Shown: positions 1 to 9,321, counted from the stretch's first letter. The stretch is 64,000 nt of DNA from Mycobacteroides saopaulense (GCF_001456355.1 NZ_CP010271.1:1054001-1118000), one strand, 5' to 3'. Numbers and translations: made by a program. The notes: generated by a model not told the origin, from the sequence alone.

Positions 1-500
1 GACTGCGGCTTCCGGACCTACTCCGCATCACCGATGAGGGTGCCGACGACGCCCTGCACGGCCGTTTCGACCACCTGCTGCCCGCCGGGGGCCTGCCCGT
101 CGACGAGCGCTGGGCCACCCGCATCCACGCCGACGACGAGCTCGACGTCTGGCTGATCAGCTGGGTCCCAGATAAGTCCACCGAATTGCACGACCATTGC
201 GGATCGTTGGGTGCGCTGACCGTGCTCAGCGGGGCGCTGCACGAATATCGCTGGGATGGAAGCCAACTGGTGCGCCGTCGGCTCGATGCGGGCGATCAGG
301 CCGGGTTCCCGCTGGGCTGGGTGCACGACGTGATGCGCGCGCCAGAGGCCCCGATACGCATCTCCACCGGCCCCACGCTCAGCGTGCACGCCTACTCGCC
401 GCCGCTCACCGCGATGTCGTACTACGAAGTGACCCAGGCCAACACGTTGCGGCGTAGCCGCACCATCCTCACCGACGAGCCGGAGGGGCCCGCGGCATGA
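1..500 (+). CDS. Thiol (cysteine) dioxygenase family protein, 5' end missing
   Basis: The gene runs in from the left edge; the reading frame starts at base 3 and about 165 residues are visible. The cupin metal-binding motif LHDHCGS lies near visible residue 60, followed by the VLSGALHEYRW strand and a later SVHAYSPPL that would give the third iron-binding His. This is the pattern of cysteine-dioxygenase-type enzymes, which oxidise a thiol such as cysteine to the sulfinic acid with non-haem iron. Its stop codon overlaps the next gene's start (ATGA), so it is probably translated together with the rhodanese gene, which fits a sulfur-oxidation role. The exact thiol substrate cannot be read from sequence. 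Confidence 0.8.
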   Translation, partial: LRLPDLLRITDEGADDALHGRFDHLLPAGGLPVDERWATRIHADDELDVWLISWVPDKSTELHDHCGSLGALTVLSGALHEYRWDGSQLVRRRLDAGDQAGFPLGWVHDVMRAPEAPIRISTGPTLSVHAYSPPLTAMSYYEVTQANTLRRSRTILTDEPEGPAA

Positions 501-877
501 CGATCCACGATCTACTGGCCACGGCGCGCGGTCGCCTGCGGCGTCTGCCCGCCGACGAGGTGCCGACGGCGTTGGGTCGCGGCGCGTTTCTGGTCGACAT
601 TCGCCCCGCCGCGCAACGTGCCGAAGAGGGCGAGGTGGTCGGTCAAATAGCGGAAGCCCTCGTCATCGAGCGCAATGTCCTGGAATGGCGCCTGGACCCG
701 GAAAGCGACGCCAGAATCCCGCAGGCGGGCAATCACGACGTGGAATGGGTCATCCTGTGCCAGGAGGGCTACACCTCCAGCCTGGCCGCTGCCTCACTGC
801 AGGAGATCGGCCTGTACCGCGCCACCGATGTCATCGGCGGGTACAAGGCGCTCAAGGACAAGGGCATCCTGATCTAG
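497..877 (+). CDS. Single-domain rhodanese-like protein
   Basis: This is a 126-residue protein with one rhodanese homology domain. The domain has a VDIRP stretch near residues 33-37 and an active-site loop starting at Cys88 (CQEGYTSS), where a persulfide would be carried. Single-domain rhodaneses transfer sulfane sulfur to small acceptors or proteins. The start overlaps the stop of the upstream thiol dioxygenase by four bases (ATGA), implying translational coupling and a shared job in cysteine sulfur handling. No signal peptide or membrane segment is seen, so it is probably cytoplasmic. Confidence 0.85.
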   Translation: MTIHDLLATARGRLRRLPADEVPTALGRGAFLVDIRPAAQRAEEGEVVGQIAEALVIERNVLEWRLDPESDARIPQAGNHDVEWVILCQEGYTSSLAAASLQEIGLYRATDVIGGYKALKDKGILI

Positions 878-938
878 CTCCCTGCCGTGGGCCCCTGGCA
901 CGACGTTCGGATGGCGCCGCACAGGCACGTGTACGCAC

Positions 939-1031
939 TGCCCGCGTCTATGCGACAACGATCCGGCCGAGCTGGTCCACAACGAGCTGGCCGAGCTGGT
1001 CCGCTCTGCGGTTGTCGCATAGAGGCGGGCA
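939..1031. repeat. Long inverted repeat between convergent genes, with internal direct repeat
   Basis: Arms at 939-959 and 1011-1031 are complementary at 20 of 21 positions. The 51-base spacer contains a 14-base direct repeat (GGCCGAGCTGGTCC at 965-978 and 989-1002, period 24). The element lies between the convergent rhodanese and marR genes, so it may act as a bidirectional terminator, but no T-run follows the arms. The internal duplication is unusual for a simple terminator. Confidence 0.75.
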
Positions 1032-1061
1032 CCAACGGTGTGCGGTCAAGAACGCCCGGCT

Positions 1062-1559
1062 CTAGCCGAAGTCCCCCGCGTCACGGCGCAGATGAGTCAG
1101 TACCGACACCAGCGTGCGGGTGCGTGACGGCGAGAGTCCGATCTGTGCGAACACCTTGGCGTTCAGATCGGCGGTCGCCACCGCACCGAGATCACGCCCG
1201 GCGTCGGTGATCTCGACCAGCGTGCCGCGACCGTCGGCAGGGTTGGGCACCCGGCGCACCAGCCCCGCCTCCTCCAGGCGATCCACCGTGTTGGTCACCG
1301 AGGTGGGGTGGACTTGAAGGCGTGCACTGGCTTTGGCCATCGGCATGGAGCCCGATCGGCTGAAGGACAGCAGCATCAACATCTCGTACCGGGAGAAAGT
1401 CAGACCATGCGGGCGCAGTACATCCTCGACACGCGCCAGCATGATCTGGTGGGCCCGCATCACCGACGTGACGGCGGCCATCCCGTCGGCGACATCACCC
1501 CAGCCGTTTTCTACCCAGTGGCGATGGGCATCGTCGACGGGATCGAACGGCAGGGTCAT
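1062..1559 (-). CDS. MarR family transcriptional regulator
   Basis: This 165-residue protein has a MarR winged helix: a recognition-helix region around VHPTSVTNTVDRLEEAGLV near residues 84-102 and a wing with the RRVPNPADGRG turn. MarR proteins are dimeric repressors or activators that usually respond to small ligands. It starts four bases after the echA8 stop and is the last gene of the mmsA-fadE9-echA9-mmsB-echA8 operon. It is therefore the obvious candidate regulator of valine breakdown here (inference). The ligand could be a branched-chain acyl-CoA, but nothing in the sequence proves it. Confidence 0.88.
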   Translation of the reverse strand: MTLPFDPVDDAHRHWVENGWGDVADGMAAVTSVMRAHQIMLARVEDVLRPHGLTFSRYEMLMLLSFSRSGSMPMAKASARLQVHPTSVTNTVDRLEEAGLVRRVPNPADGRGTLVEITDAGRDLGAVATADLNAKVFAQIGLSPSRTRTLVSVLTHLRRDAGDFG

Positions 1560-1563
1560 GGGC

Positions 1564-2337
1564 TCAGCGGTGAATGAAGTTGGCGGGGCGCTTCTCGACG
1601 AACGCGGCCATACCCTCGGACTGGTCAGCGGTGCCGAACGCCGAGTGGAAGATCCTGCGCTCGAACAGCAATCCCTCGGCCAGGCTGGACTCGAAGGCGC
1701 GATTGACGGCTTCCTTGGCCATCATCGAGGCCGACAGCGACATCTCGGAGATGGTCTTGGCGACAGCCTTGGCTTCGTCGAGCAGGCTCTCGGTGGCCAC
1801 CACCCGCGAGACCAGGCCACTGCGCTCTGCCTCGGCGGCGTCCATGTTGCGGCCGGTGAGGATCATGTCCATGGCCTTCGCCTTGCCGATGGCGCGGGTG
1901 AGCCGCTGAGACCCGCCCATGCCCGGCAGCACGCCCAGCTTGATCTCGGGCTGCCCGAACTTGGCGTTGTCGGCGGCGATGATCAGGTCGCACATCATGG
2001 CCAGCTCACAGCCGCCGCCGAGGGCGTATCCGCTCACCGCGGCGATCGTCGGCGTGCGTACGGCGCCCAGCTTGCCCCAGGCGGCGAAGAAGTCGGATCC
2101 GAACATGTCGCTGAACGACTGCTCGGACATCTCCTTGATGTCCGCGCCCGCGGCGAAGGCCTTCTCGCTGCCGGTGATGATGATCGCGCCGACGCCGTGG
2201 TCGGCGTCGAATTCGGCTGCGGCGGTGGTTACCTCGTGCATCACCTGCGAGTTCAGCGCGTTGAGCGCCTTGGGTCGGTTCAGGGTGATGACGGCAACGC
2301 GGTCGATGCGCTCGGTGAGGATGGTTTCGAAGGTCAT
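1564..2337 (-). CDS. echA8: Enoyl-CoA hydratase EchA8
   Basis: This 257-residue crotonase-family protein has the same length as M. tuberculosis EchA8 (Rv1070c), and I recognise near-identical blocks. It hydrates trans-2-enoyl-CoA to 3-hydroxyacyl-CoA in beta-oxidation or branched-chain catabolism. The oxyanion-hole region [15 protein letters not shown] and the second catalytic Glu region [15 protein letters not shown] are both intact. Its start overlaps the mmsB stop (ATGA). It lies in a valine-degradation operon, where it could hydrate methacrylyl-CoA, the step before the EchA9 hydrolase. Confidence 0.95.
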   Translation of the reverse strand: MTFETILTERIDRVAVITLNRPKALNALNSQVMHEVTTAAAEFDADHGVGAIIITGSEKAFAAGADIKEMSEQSFSDMFGSDFFAAWGKLGAVRTPTIAAVSGYALGGGCELAMMCDLIIAADNAKFGQPEIKLGVLPGMGGSQRLTRAIGKAKAMDMILTGRNMDAAEAERSGLVSRVVATESLLDEAKAVAKTISEMSLSASMMAKEAVNRAFESSLAEGLLFERRIFHSAFGTADQSEGMAAFVEKRPANFIHR

Positions 2338-3215
2338 GACGCTCCTTGGATTCGCGAGAAGATCGCCGAGAAGTCTAGGCCGGAGCCTCCGGTGGAATTG
2401 AAGTCGTCGTAGATGTGCGCGGCGGCCAGGCCCAACTGGGCGTCAACCCCGTTGGCGCGCACCGCATTAGCCGCCAGTCCGAGGTCCTTGGCCATCAGTG
2501 CAACGGCGAAGCCCGGCGTGTAGTCGCGATTGGCGGGGCTGGTGGGCACCGGTCCGGGCACGGGACAGTTCGACGTGAGTGCCCAACACTGACCCGAGGC
2601 ATTGGCCGCGACATCGAACAGGGCCTGGTGAGACAGACCGAGCTTCTCGCCCAGCACGAAGGCTTCGCTGATCGCGATCATCGATACGCCCAGGATCATG
2701 TTGTTGCAGATCTTCGCGGCCTGCCCCACACCGGGACCGCCGCAGTGCACCACGCGCTTGCCCATGACCTCCAGAATCGGTTCCGCGGCGGCGAATACGG
2801 CGTCGTCGGCACCCACCATGAACGTCAGGGTGGCCGCGGTGGCACCGGGTACGCCGCCGGACACCGGGGCATCGGCGAAGCGGTGTCCGGCCGTGGTGGC
2901 CGCCTCGTGCGCGGCGCGGGCATCGGCCACGTCGACGGTCGAGGAGTCGATGAACAGTGTGCCCGGACGCGCCGCGGGCAACAGGTCCTGATAGGCCGCG
3001 AGTACATGCTCACCTTTGGGCAGCATGGTGATCACCACGTCGGCCGTGGCGGCGGCCGCCGCGCCGGACTCCGCCAGGGGCACCCCCGCCTCGGTGGCGG
3101 CGCCGCGTGCCTGCTCGGACAGGTCGAAGGCGGCCACGGTGTGTCCGGCCTTGGTCAGGTTGACCGCCATGGGTAATCCCATGTGGCCCAACCCGATAAA
3201 GGCAACGTTGGTCAT
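2334..3215 (-). CDS. mmsB: 3-hydroxyisobutyrate dehydrogenase MmsB
   Basis: This 293-residue enzyme oxidises 3-hydroxyisobutyrate to methylmalonate semialdehyde with NAD in valine breakdown. The N-terminus carries the Rossmann motif [12 protein letters not shown]. The family substrate loop [11 protein letters not shown] and the catalytic-Lys region around [11 protein letters not shown] are intact. The start at 3215 was chosen because it places the Rossmann strand at residues 3-8 and overlaps the upstream echA9 stop (ATGA). A longer frame upstream adds a low-complexity Arg-rich extension that is not family-like. The stop likewise overlaps the echA8 start. Confidence 0.95.
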   Translation of the reverse strand: MTNVAFIGLGHMGLPMAVNLTKAGHTVAAFDLSEQARGAATEAGVPLAESGAAAAATADVVITMLPKGEHVLAAYQDLLPAARPGTLFIDSSTVDVADARAAHEAATTAGHRFADAPVSGGVPGATAATLTFMVGADDAVFAAAEPILEVMGKRVVHCGGPGVGQAAKICNNMILGVSMIAISEAFVLGEKLGLSHQALFDVAANASGQCWALTSNCPVPGPVPTSPANRDYTPGFAVALMAKDLGLAANAVRANGVDAQLGLAAAHIYDDFNSTGGSGLDFSAIFSRIQGAS

Positions 3216-4243
3216 GACCACTCCAAATCGTCGCTGACCGGTTGGAAGAAGGCCTCGACATCGGCCTCGGTGACGGCGGCGAGTGTCTTGGGATCCCACT
3301 GTGGGTTGCGGTCCTTGTCGACCAGCTGCGCCCTGATGCCCTCGACGAGGTCGTGCGAGCGCACCGATTGGCTGGACACCCGGTACTCCTGCGTGAGAAC
3401 CGCTTCCAGTGAGGGCAACTCGCGGGCGCGCCGCACCGCCGCGAGCGTCACCGACAGGGCGATGGGGGAGCGGGTCAGTATCTGGTCGGCGGCGGCACGT
3501 GCTCGCTCGTCGCCGTGGGACTGCAGCGCGGCCACGATGTCGGCGACGGAATCCCCGGCGTAGCAGGCGTCGATCCAGCTCCGTTGTGTCAGAAGGTCGC
3601 TCGATGGGGCAATCGCGCCATGGACCGCGAGTGCGGTGGCAATATCGCTGTCGATGATGGCCTTGGTGAACTTCTCCAGCCGGTCATGCGGCACGTAGTG
3701 GTCGGCGAATCCCATCGCGATGGCGTCGGCACCGGAGAACGGAGCACCGGTGAGCGCGGCGTGCAGGCCGAGCTCACCCGGGGCGCGGGAAAGCAGGTAG
3801 GTGCCGCCTACGTCCGGGATGAATCCGATCCCGACCTCGGGCATACCGACCTTGGAGGTGTCCGTCACGATGCGGGTGTTGGCATGTCCGGCCACACCGA
3901 CACCGCCACCCATCACGATGCCGTCCATCAGCGCGACATACGGTTTCGAGAATCGGCCGACCTGGGCGTTGAGCTGGTACTCCTCGCGGAAGAACCGGCG
4001 GGCGATGACGCCGTCGATCTTGGCGCTGTTGTGGATCTCCACCACGTCGCCGCCGGCACATAGACCGCGTTCCCCGGCGCCCGAGAGCACCACGGCGCGC
4101 ACCGCGTCGTCGGCCTCCCATTCGGACAGGGCCGCGGACATCGCGGTGATCATGTCGTTGGTCAATGAGTTGATGGCCTTGGGGCGGTTGAGTGTCAGCA
4201 GGCCGACACCCTTCTCGACCCGGGTCTGGATCTGATCCGTCAC
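3212..4243 (-). CDS. echA9: 3-hydroxyisobutyryl-CoA hydrolase (EchA9 type)
   Basis: This 343-residue crotonase-fold protein resembles M. tuberculosis EchA9 (Rv1071c) and human HIBCH. It would cleave 3-hydroxyisobutyryl-CoA to the free acid, feeding MmsB. Visible hallmarks are the oxyanion-hole segment GERGLCAGGDVVEIH, the GIVMGGGVGVA loop, and the HIBCH-type segment MPEVGIGFIPDVGGTYLLS. The HIBCH-type C-terminal extension, which plain hydratases lack, explains the extra length. It starts with GTG, overlapping the fadE9 stop by four bases, and its stop overlaps the mmsB start. Confidence 0.93.
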   Translation of the reverse strand: MTDQIQTRVEKGVGLLTLNRPKAINSLTNDMITAMSAALSEWEADDAVRAVVLSGAGERGLCAGGDVVEIHNSAKIDGVIARRFFREEYQLNAQVGRFSKPYVALMDGIVMGGGVGVAGHANTRIVTDTSKVGMPEVGIGFIPDVGGTYLLSRAPGELGLHAALTGAPFSGADAIAMGFADHYVPHDRLEKFTKAIIDSDIATALAVHGAIAPSSDLLTQRSWIDACYAGDSVADIVAALQSHGDERARAAADQILTRSPIALSVTLAAVRRARELPSLEAVLTQEYRVSSQSVRSHDLVEGIRAQLVDKDRNPQWDPKTLAAVTEADVEAFFQPVSDDLEWS

Positions 4244-5388
4244 GCGGGAAGCCCTTCTTGGATAAGCTTGCGGGACACGATGACTCGCATGATCTCGTTG
4301 GTTCCTTCCAGGATCTGGTGCACCCGTAGGTCGCGCACGATCTTCTCGATGCCGTACTCGGCCAGGTAGCCGTAGCCGCCGTGTAGCTGCAATGCCTCGT
4401 TGGCCACCGTGAAACCTACGTCAGTGGCAATGCGTTTGGCCATGGCACACAGCTCCGCCGCGCGCGGATCGCCCTCATGCACCGCGGAGGCCGCACGCCA
4501 GACCATGGTGCGGGCGGCCTCGAGCTCGGTGGCCATATCCGCAAGCCGGAATTGCAGTGCCTGGAACTTGATCAGCTCGTCACCGAACGCCTTGCGCGTG
4601 CGTAGGTACTCGATCGACTTCTCCAGCGCCGCGCGGGCACCACCGAGCGAACACGACGCGATGTTGAGCCGGCCGCCGTTGAGGCCGCGCATCGCGATGG
4701 TGAACCCGATGCCCTCCTCGCCGATTCGGTTGGTCACCGGAACCCGAGCATCCTCGAAGATGACCTGCGCGGTCGGCTGCGCATGCCAGCCCATCTTGCG
4801 TTCGGGCGGCCCGAAGGACAGCCCGGGGGTGTCCTTGGGAACCACGATGGTGGAGATGCCCCGCGGTCCGGGGCCGCCGGTGCGCGCCATCACGACGTAC
4901 AGGTCCGCGGCCCCGGCGCCGGAGATGAACTGCTTGACGCCGTTGAGCACGTACTCGTCGCCATCGCGCACCGCACTGGTCCGCAAAGCCGATGCGTCAC
5001 TGCCACATTCGGGCTCGGTCAGGCAGTAGGCCCCGATGGTCTCCATGGTGCACATCGAGGGCAGCCAGTGTTGGCGCTGCTCCTCGTCGCCGAACTCGTC
5101 GATCATCCATGCGGCCATGTTGTGGATGGAGATGAATGCCGAGACGGCCGAGCATCCGGTGGCCATCGCCTCGAAGATCAGGGAGGCGTCCAGACGGGTC
5201 AGTCCGGAGCCGCCGACATCGGGGTTGATGTAGATGCCACCCATGCCCAAGGCCGCGGCCTTGGGAAACACCTCGACCGGGAAGTACTTGTCGCGGTCCC
5301 AGTCCAGGGCGTGGGGCGCTATGTGGATATCGGCGAACTCCCGTGCCGTATTCCAGATCTCGCGCTGTTCGTCGGTCAGATTGAACAT
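4240..5388 (-). CDS. fadE9: Acyl-CoA dehydrogenase, probable isobutyryl-CoA dehydrogenase
   Basis: This 382-residue flavin acyl-CoA dehydrogenase has the N-terminal LTDEQREIWNTAREFA start of short-chain enzymes. FAD/substrate segments are AYCLTEPECGSDAS and NGVKQFISGAG, and the C-terminal catalytic-base region is ILEGTNEIMRVIVSRKL. In valine breakdown it would oxidise isobutyryl-CoA to methacrylyl-CoA; M. tuberculosis fadE9 (Rv0752c) sits beside mmsA and mmsB in the same way. The start at 5388 gives the usual length and lies 11 bases after the mmsA stop. The upstream in-frame extension is mmsA shadow. Exact chain preference is inferred from the operon. Confidence 0.9.
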   Translation of the reverse strand: MFNLTDEQREIWNTAREFADIHIAPHALDWDRDKYFPVEVFPKAAALGMGGIYINPDVGGSGLTRLDASLIFEAMATGCSAVSAFISIHNMAAWMIDEFGDEEQRQHWLPSMCTMETIGAYCLTEPECGSDASALRTSAVRDGDEYVLNGVKQFISGAGAADLYVVMARTGGPGPRGISTIVVPKDTPGLSFGPPERKMGWHAQPTAQVIFEDARVPVTNRIGEEGIGFTIAMRGLNGGRLNIASCSLGGARAALEKSIEYLRTRKAFGDELIKFQALQFRLADMATELEAARTMVWRAASAVHEGDPRAAELCAMAKRIATDVGFTVANEALQLHGGYGYLAEYGIEKIVRDLRVHQILEGTNEIMRVIVSRKLIQEGLPA

Positions 5389-5399
5389 GGACAGCCCGC

Positions 5400-6905
5400 T
5401 CAGTCCATGGTCGGAATCACAAAGGAGGCGCCTTCCTTGATGCCCGAAGGCCAGCGCTGGGTCACCGTCTTGGTCTTGGTGTAGAACCGGATGGAGTCGG
5501 GTCCGTGCTGGTTGAGGTCGCCGAATCCGGACCGCTTCCAACCGCCAAAGGTGTGGTACGCCACGGGAACCGGGATCGGGACGTTCACGCCGACCATTCC
5601 GGTGTTGACCTTGGCGCAGAAGTCGCGCGCGGTGTCGCCGTCACGGGTGAAGATCGCGACGCCGTTTCCGAACTCGTGCTCGGACGGCAGCCGCACCGCC
5701 TCGTCGTAGTCCTTGGCGCGAACCACCGACACCACTGGTCCGAAGATCTCTTCCTTGTAGATGCGCATCTCGGGCGTGACGTGGTCGAAAAGCGATGCGC
5801 CGATGAAGAACCCGTCTTCGTGCCCGTCGACCTTGAGGTCGCGGCCGTCCAGGACCAGCTCGGCTCCCTCGGCGATTCCGACGTCGATGTAGTCACGCAC
5901 GCGCTTGAGGGCGTCGGCTCCGACCAACGGGCCGAAGTCGACACCGTCGTCCAGGGATGCTCCGACCACTAGCTCGCGGGCCCGCTTGGTCAGGCCGTCC
6001 ACGAGCCGTTCGGCGGTGGATTCACCGACGGGAACCGCGACAGAGATCGCCATACAGCGCTCACCGGCGGAGCCGTATCCGGCACCAATCAACGCATCGA
6101 TGGCCTGGTCGATGTCGGCGTCCGGCATGATGATCATGTGGTTCTTGGCCCCGCCAAAGCATTGGGCGCGTTTGCCGTTCGCGGTTGCGGTCTCGTAGAT
6201 GTACTGCGCGATCGGCGTCGAGCCGACGAATCCGACCGCGGCGATACGCGGATCGTGCAGCAGTGCATCCACGGCGGTCTTGTCTCCGTTGACCACGTTG
6301 AAGACGCCCGGAGGCAGACCCGCCTCCAGGAACAGCTCGGCCAGGCGTAGAGGCACCGACGGGTCGCGCTCGGACGGCTTGAGGACGAAGGCGTTTCCAC
6401 ACGCCAGCGCCGGGCCGGCCTTCCACAGCGGAATCATCGCCGGGAAGTTGAACGGGGTGATGCCCGCGACCACGCCGAGGGGTTGGCGGATGGAGTACAC
6501 GTCGATGCCCGTACCCGCGCCGCTGGTGCATTCGCCCTTGATGAGGTGGGGGATGCCGGTGGCGAATTCGCAGACCTCAAGCCCGCGCTCGATGTCACCC
6601 TTGGCGTCGGCGAGGGTCTTGCCGTGCTCCTGGGACAGCATCGCGGCCAGGTCGTCGATCTCGGCGCGGACCAAGTCGACGAACTTGGCGAGCACACGAG
6701 CGCGTTGCTGAGGGTTGCGGGCGGCCCAGCCGGGCTGCGCTTCCGCCGCGTTTGCGATGACCGCCTCGACTTCGGAAACGTCCGCCAGCGGCACCTGTCG
6801 TACCGGCTTGCCCTGCGTGGGGTCGAAGACATCGGCGAAGCGGCCGGAGGTGCCGGAAACGCGCTTGCCGGCCACGAAATGTGTTAATTGCGGTAACGAA
6901 CTCAT
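5400..6905 (-). CDS. mmsA: Methylmalonate-semialdehyde dehydrogenase (CoA-acylating)
   Basis: This 501-residue aldehyde dehydrogenase superfamily enzyme converts methylmalonate semialdehyde to propionyl-CoA, the last step of valine breakdown. It shows the MmsA hallmarks: the ITPFNFPAMIPLWK substrate/NAD segment, the GFVGSTPIAQYIY motif, the CFGGAKNHMIIMPDAD stretch typical of this subfamily, and the catalytic Cys in GERCMAIS. It is the first gene of the minus-strand valine operon. The 267-base divergent region upstream holds a pair of 14-base direct repeats that may be its operator. Confidence 0.96.
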   Translation of the reverse strand: MSSLPQLTHFVAGKRVSGTSGRFADVFDPTQGKPVRQVPLADVSEVEAVIANAAEAQPGWAARNPQQRARVLAKFVDLVRAEIDDLAAMLSQEHGKTLADAKGDIERGLEVCEFATGIPHLIKGECTSGAGTGIDVYSIRQPLGVVAGITPFNFPAMIPLWKAGPALACGNAFVLKPSERDPSVPLRLAELFLEAGLPPGVFNVVNGDKTAVDALLHDPRIAAVGFVGSTPIAQYIYETATANGKRAQCFGGAKNHMIIMPDADIDQAIDALIGAGYGSAGERCMAISVAVPVGESTAERLVDGLTKRARELVVGASLDDGVDFGPLVGADALKRVRDYIDVGIAEGAELVLDGRDLKVDGHEDGFFIGASLFDHVTPEMRIYKEEIFGPVVSVVRAKDYDEAVRLPSEHEFGNGVAIFTRDGDTARDFCAKVNTGMVGVNVPIPVPVAYHTFGGWKRSGFGDLNQHGPDSIRFYTKTKTVTQRWPSGIKEGASFVIPTMD

Positions 6906-6965
6906 GGTGTAGCCCCTTGGGAAACGGTGTGGGAATCAGGGAGGTCGACGCTTCCGAATCTAGTT

Positions 6966-7002
6966 GGACATCCAGGTAATGTCTAGTAGGACTTCCAGGT
7001 AA
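6966..7002. promoter_or_regulatory. Direct repeat pair in the mmsA upstream region
   Basis: GGACATCCAGGTAA (6966-6979) and GGACTTCCAGGTAA (6989-7002) differ at one base and are spaced 23 bases apart, about two helical turns. They lie 61-97 bases upstream of the mmsA start, where a repressor or activator of the valine operon would bind. The operon's own MarR protein is the natural candidate, although MarR sites are usually inverted repeats. The rest of the 6906-7172 divergent region shows no gene. Confidence 0.5.
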
Positions 7003-7172
7003 AAACCCGAGTGTTCACAGTGATCTCACAGGGATTTGCCACGCCCAGGTAGGTCGGGCGGTAGTCTGGGCGTACCGCGTGGCCGGGCACCCGGAACTCT
7101 TGTCCTTGCCTGCGCGTTGAATCACCGAGACCGCATATCGCGGTACCGCACTTCCAGGAGAGGATCACGACG

Positions 7173-8024
7173 GTGCGAACCACCAGCAATCCCATTCTTC
7201 GGACGCTGCCCGGACGTGAGGGTGGCGGCTATGCGCAGTTCGGGGCAGGTGCGGCAGGAGCTGGGGCCATGGCGGCTCAGCAGATGCGGCAGGACCCGTA
7301 CACCGCGTATCCCGAGGCGCAGGCCGGCGTATCCCGGCCGCTGACGATCGACGATGTGGTGACCAAGACGGGCATCACCCTCGGTGTGATCGTCGCGGTC
7401 GCCGCGGCGGCATTCTTCTTGATCAGCGCCAACACCGCGCTGGCCCTGCCTTTCCTTGCCGTCGGCGGCATCGGCGGCTTCATCATGGTGATGATCGCCA
7501 GCTTCGGACGTAAGCAGGACAACCCGGCCGTCGTGCTGAGCTACGCGGCGCTCGAGGGCCTCTTCGTCGGCGCCATCTCGTTTGTCATCCCGGCCAGCGT
7601 GGGTGTCGGCGGAGCCAGCGCGGGTGCGCTGATCGGCCAGGCGATCCTCGGCACCGTCGGTGTGTTCATCGGCATGCTGTTCGTGTACCGCTCCGGCGCC
7701 ATCCGCGTGACGCCCAAGTTCCAGCGGATGTTGCTGGCCTCCCTGGTCGGCGTGCTGGTGCTGGCCATGGGCAACCTGGTGCTCGGTTTCTTCGGCATCG
7801 ACATGGGTCTGCGCAGCGGTGGCCCGATCGCGATCATCTTCTCGCTGGTCTGCATCGGCATCGCCGCGTTCAGCTTCCTGGTCGACTTCGACGCCGCCGA
7901 TCAGCTGGTGCGCGCCGGGGCGCCGGAGAAGGCCGCCTGGGGCATTGCCCTCGGCCTGGCCGTCACCCTGGTCTGGCTCTACGTCGAGATCCTGCGACTG
8001 CTGAGCTACTTCCAGAACGACTAG
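7173..8024 (+). CDS. Bax inhibitor-1/YccA family membrane protein
   Basis: This 283-residue integral membrane protein matches M. tuberculosis Rv1072 by position and type. A hydrophilic N-terminus of about 65 residues is followed by seven hydrophobic segments. The BI-1 family C-terminal pattern, an acidic membrane segment (SFLVDFDAADQLVRAGAPEK) and a final helix ending in ILRLLSYF, is clear. BI-1 homologs are pH-sensitive calcium-leak channels or stress modulators, but no function is established for the mycobacterial form. The start is GTG with a good AGGAGAGG site at 7157-7164. It ends at a strong bidirectional terminator. Confidence 0.88.
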   Translation: MRTTSNPILRTLPGREGGGYAQFGAGAAGAGAMAAQQMRQDPYTAYPEAQAGVSRPLTIDDVVTKTGITLGVIVAVAAAAFFLISANTALALPFLAVGGIGGFIMVMIASFGRKQDNPAVVLSYAALEGLFVGAISFVIPASVGVGGASAGALIGQAILGTVGVFIGMLFVYRSGAIRVTPKFQRMLLASLVGVLVLAMGNLVLGFFGIDMGLRSGGPIAIIFSLVCIGIAAFSFLVDFDAADQLVRAGAPEKAAWGIALGLAVTLVWLYVEILRLLSYFQND

Positions 8025-8030
8025 CGCTAA

Positions 8031-8075
8031 GCATCACAAAGGGGCGTCCCGCGCAGGGGCGCCCCTTTGTGATGC
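8031..8075. terminator. Bidirectional terminator between Bax1 gene and purT
   Basis: A perfect 16-base stem (8031-8046 with 8060-8075, GCATCACAAAGGGGCG and its complement) encloses a 13-base loop. It sits between the convergent Rv1072-like gene and purT, three bases beyond the purT stop. AAAG/CTTT tracts inside the stem serve both strands. This is a textbook shared terminator. Confidence 0.85.
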
Positions 8076-8077
8076 TT

Positions 8078-9286
8078 TCAGCCGGAAACGCGGACCCGGC
8101 TCGCGGCCTCGGCGGCGTTGCGGCGCGCGGCATTCACATCTTCGTCGCGTGCCAGTGCCACGCCCATGCGGCGGGTGACAAAGCTTTCCGGCTTACCGAA
8201 CAACCGCAGATCCGTCCGCGGGACCCGCAGGGCCTCCTCGACACCGTCGAACACCACACCCTGAGCATCGACTCCGCCATAGATCACGGCGCTCGCCCCC
8301 GGGGACTTCAATGTCGTGTCGACGGGCAGGCCGAGGATGGCGCGGGCGTGCAACTCGAACTCGTTCTGCCATTGCGTGGTCATGGTGACCATGCCGGTGT
8401 CGTGCGGGCGCGGGCTCACCTCGCTGAAGTACACCTGATCGCCCTTGACGAACAATTCGACACCGAAAATTCCCTGCCCGCCCAGGTTTTCGGTGACCGC
8501 CCGGGCGATGTGCTCGGCACTGCGCAGGGCGGCGTCCGACATCGGATGAGGCTGCCAGCTCTCGACGTAGTCGCCGTTGGCCTGCCGGTGCCCGATCGGC
8601 GCGCAGAAGTTCGTCTCGACCTGCCCACCCGTGCCCAGTGCGCGGACCGTCAAAAGGGTTATCTCGTAGTCGAAGTCGACGAATCCCTCGACGATCACCC
8701 GGTTGTTGCTCACCCGGCTGCCCGCCATCGCGTAGTCCCAGGCGTTCTGCACGTCGGCCGGTCCGTCCAGCCTGCTCTGCCCCTTGCCGGAGCTGCTCAT
8801 CAGTGGCTTGACCACGCAGGGGTATCCGATGCCCCCGGATTCCGGGTCGATCGCGGCCCGGAGCTCGTCGAGCGAATCGCAGAATTTGTAAGGGCTGGTG
8901 GGCAATCCGAGTGTCTCGGCCGCCAGGCGGCGAATGCCTTCGCGGTCCATCGTCAGCCGCGCCGCGCGCGCGGTCGGGATCACGCGCACCACGCCCTCGG
9001 CCTCCAGCGCCTCCAGGGTGGCGGTGGCGATCGCCTCGATCTCGGGGACCACCAGGTCGGGCTTCTCGGCTTCGATGAGGGCGCGCAACTGCTCGGGATC
9101 GGTCATCGAGATGACGCGCGCATGGTGGGCGATTTGGTGGCCGGGCGCGTTCTCGTAGCGATCGACGGCAATGGTCTCGACGCCCAGGCGCTGCAGGGCG
9201 ATCAGTACCTCGCGGCCGAGTTCGCCGGCCCCGAGCAGCATGACTCGGGTGGCGCACGGTGACAGGGGAGTTCCGATAGTGGTCAT
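8078..9286 (-). CDS. purT: Formate-dependent phosphoribosylglycinamide formyltransferase
   Basis: This 402-residue ATP-grasp enzyme adds formate to GAR in purine synthesis, independently of folate. It has the N-terminal [19 protein letters not shown] motif, the substrate Asp in [15 protein letters not shown], the ATP-grasp loop [12 protein letters not shown], and the metal-binding [20 protein letters not shown] segment. Length and motifs match PurT. It is a single gene flanked by a shared terminator downstream and an inverted repeat at its upstream end. Confidence 0.96.
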   Translation of the reverse strand: MTTIGTPLSPCATRVMLLGAGELGREVLIALQRLGVETIAVDRYENAPGHQIAHHARVISMTDPEQLRALIEAEKPDLVVPEIEAIATATLEALEAEGVVRVIPTARAARLTMDREGIRRLAAETLGLPTSPYKFCDSLDELRAAIDPESGGIGYPCVVKPLMSSSGKGQSRLDGPADVQNAWDYAMAGSRVSNNRVIVEGFVDFDYEITLLTVRALGTGGQVETNFCAPIGHRQANGDYVESWQPHPMSDAALRSAEHIARAVTENLGGQGIFGVELFVKGDQVYFSEVSPRPHDTGMVTMTTQWQNEFELHARAILGLPVDTTLKSPGASAVIYGGVDAQGVVFDGVEEALRVPRTDLRLFGKPESFVTRRMGVALARDEDVNAARRNAAEAASRVRVSG

Positions 9287-9321
9287 CGCGACGGAATTCT
9301 AGTGAGCCCGGTGGCACAAAC

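Noticed and set aside
939..1031. CRISPR-like array
   Set aside because: Only two 14-base direct repeats with one spacer, inside an inverted repeat, and no cas genes nearby.
2334..3299. Longer MmsB start at 3299
   Set aside because: It would place 28 unrelated basic residues before the Rossmann strand and overlap echA9 by 88 bases; the ATGA overlap start fits better.
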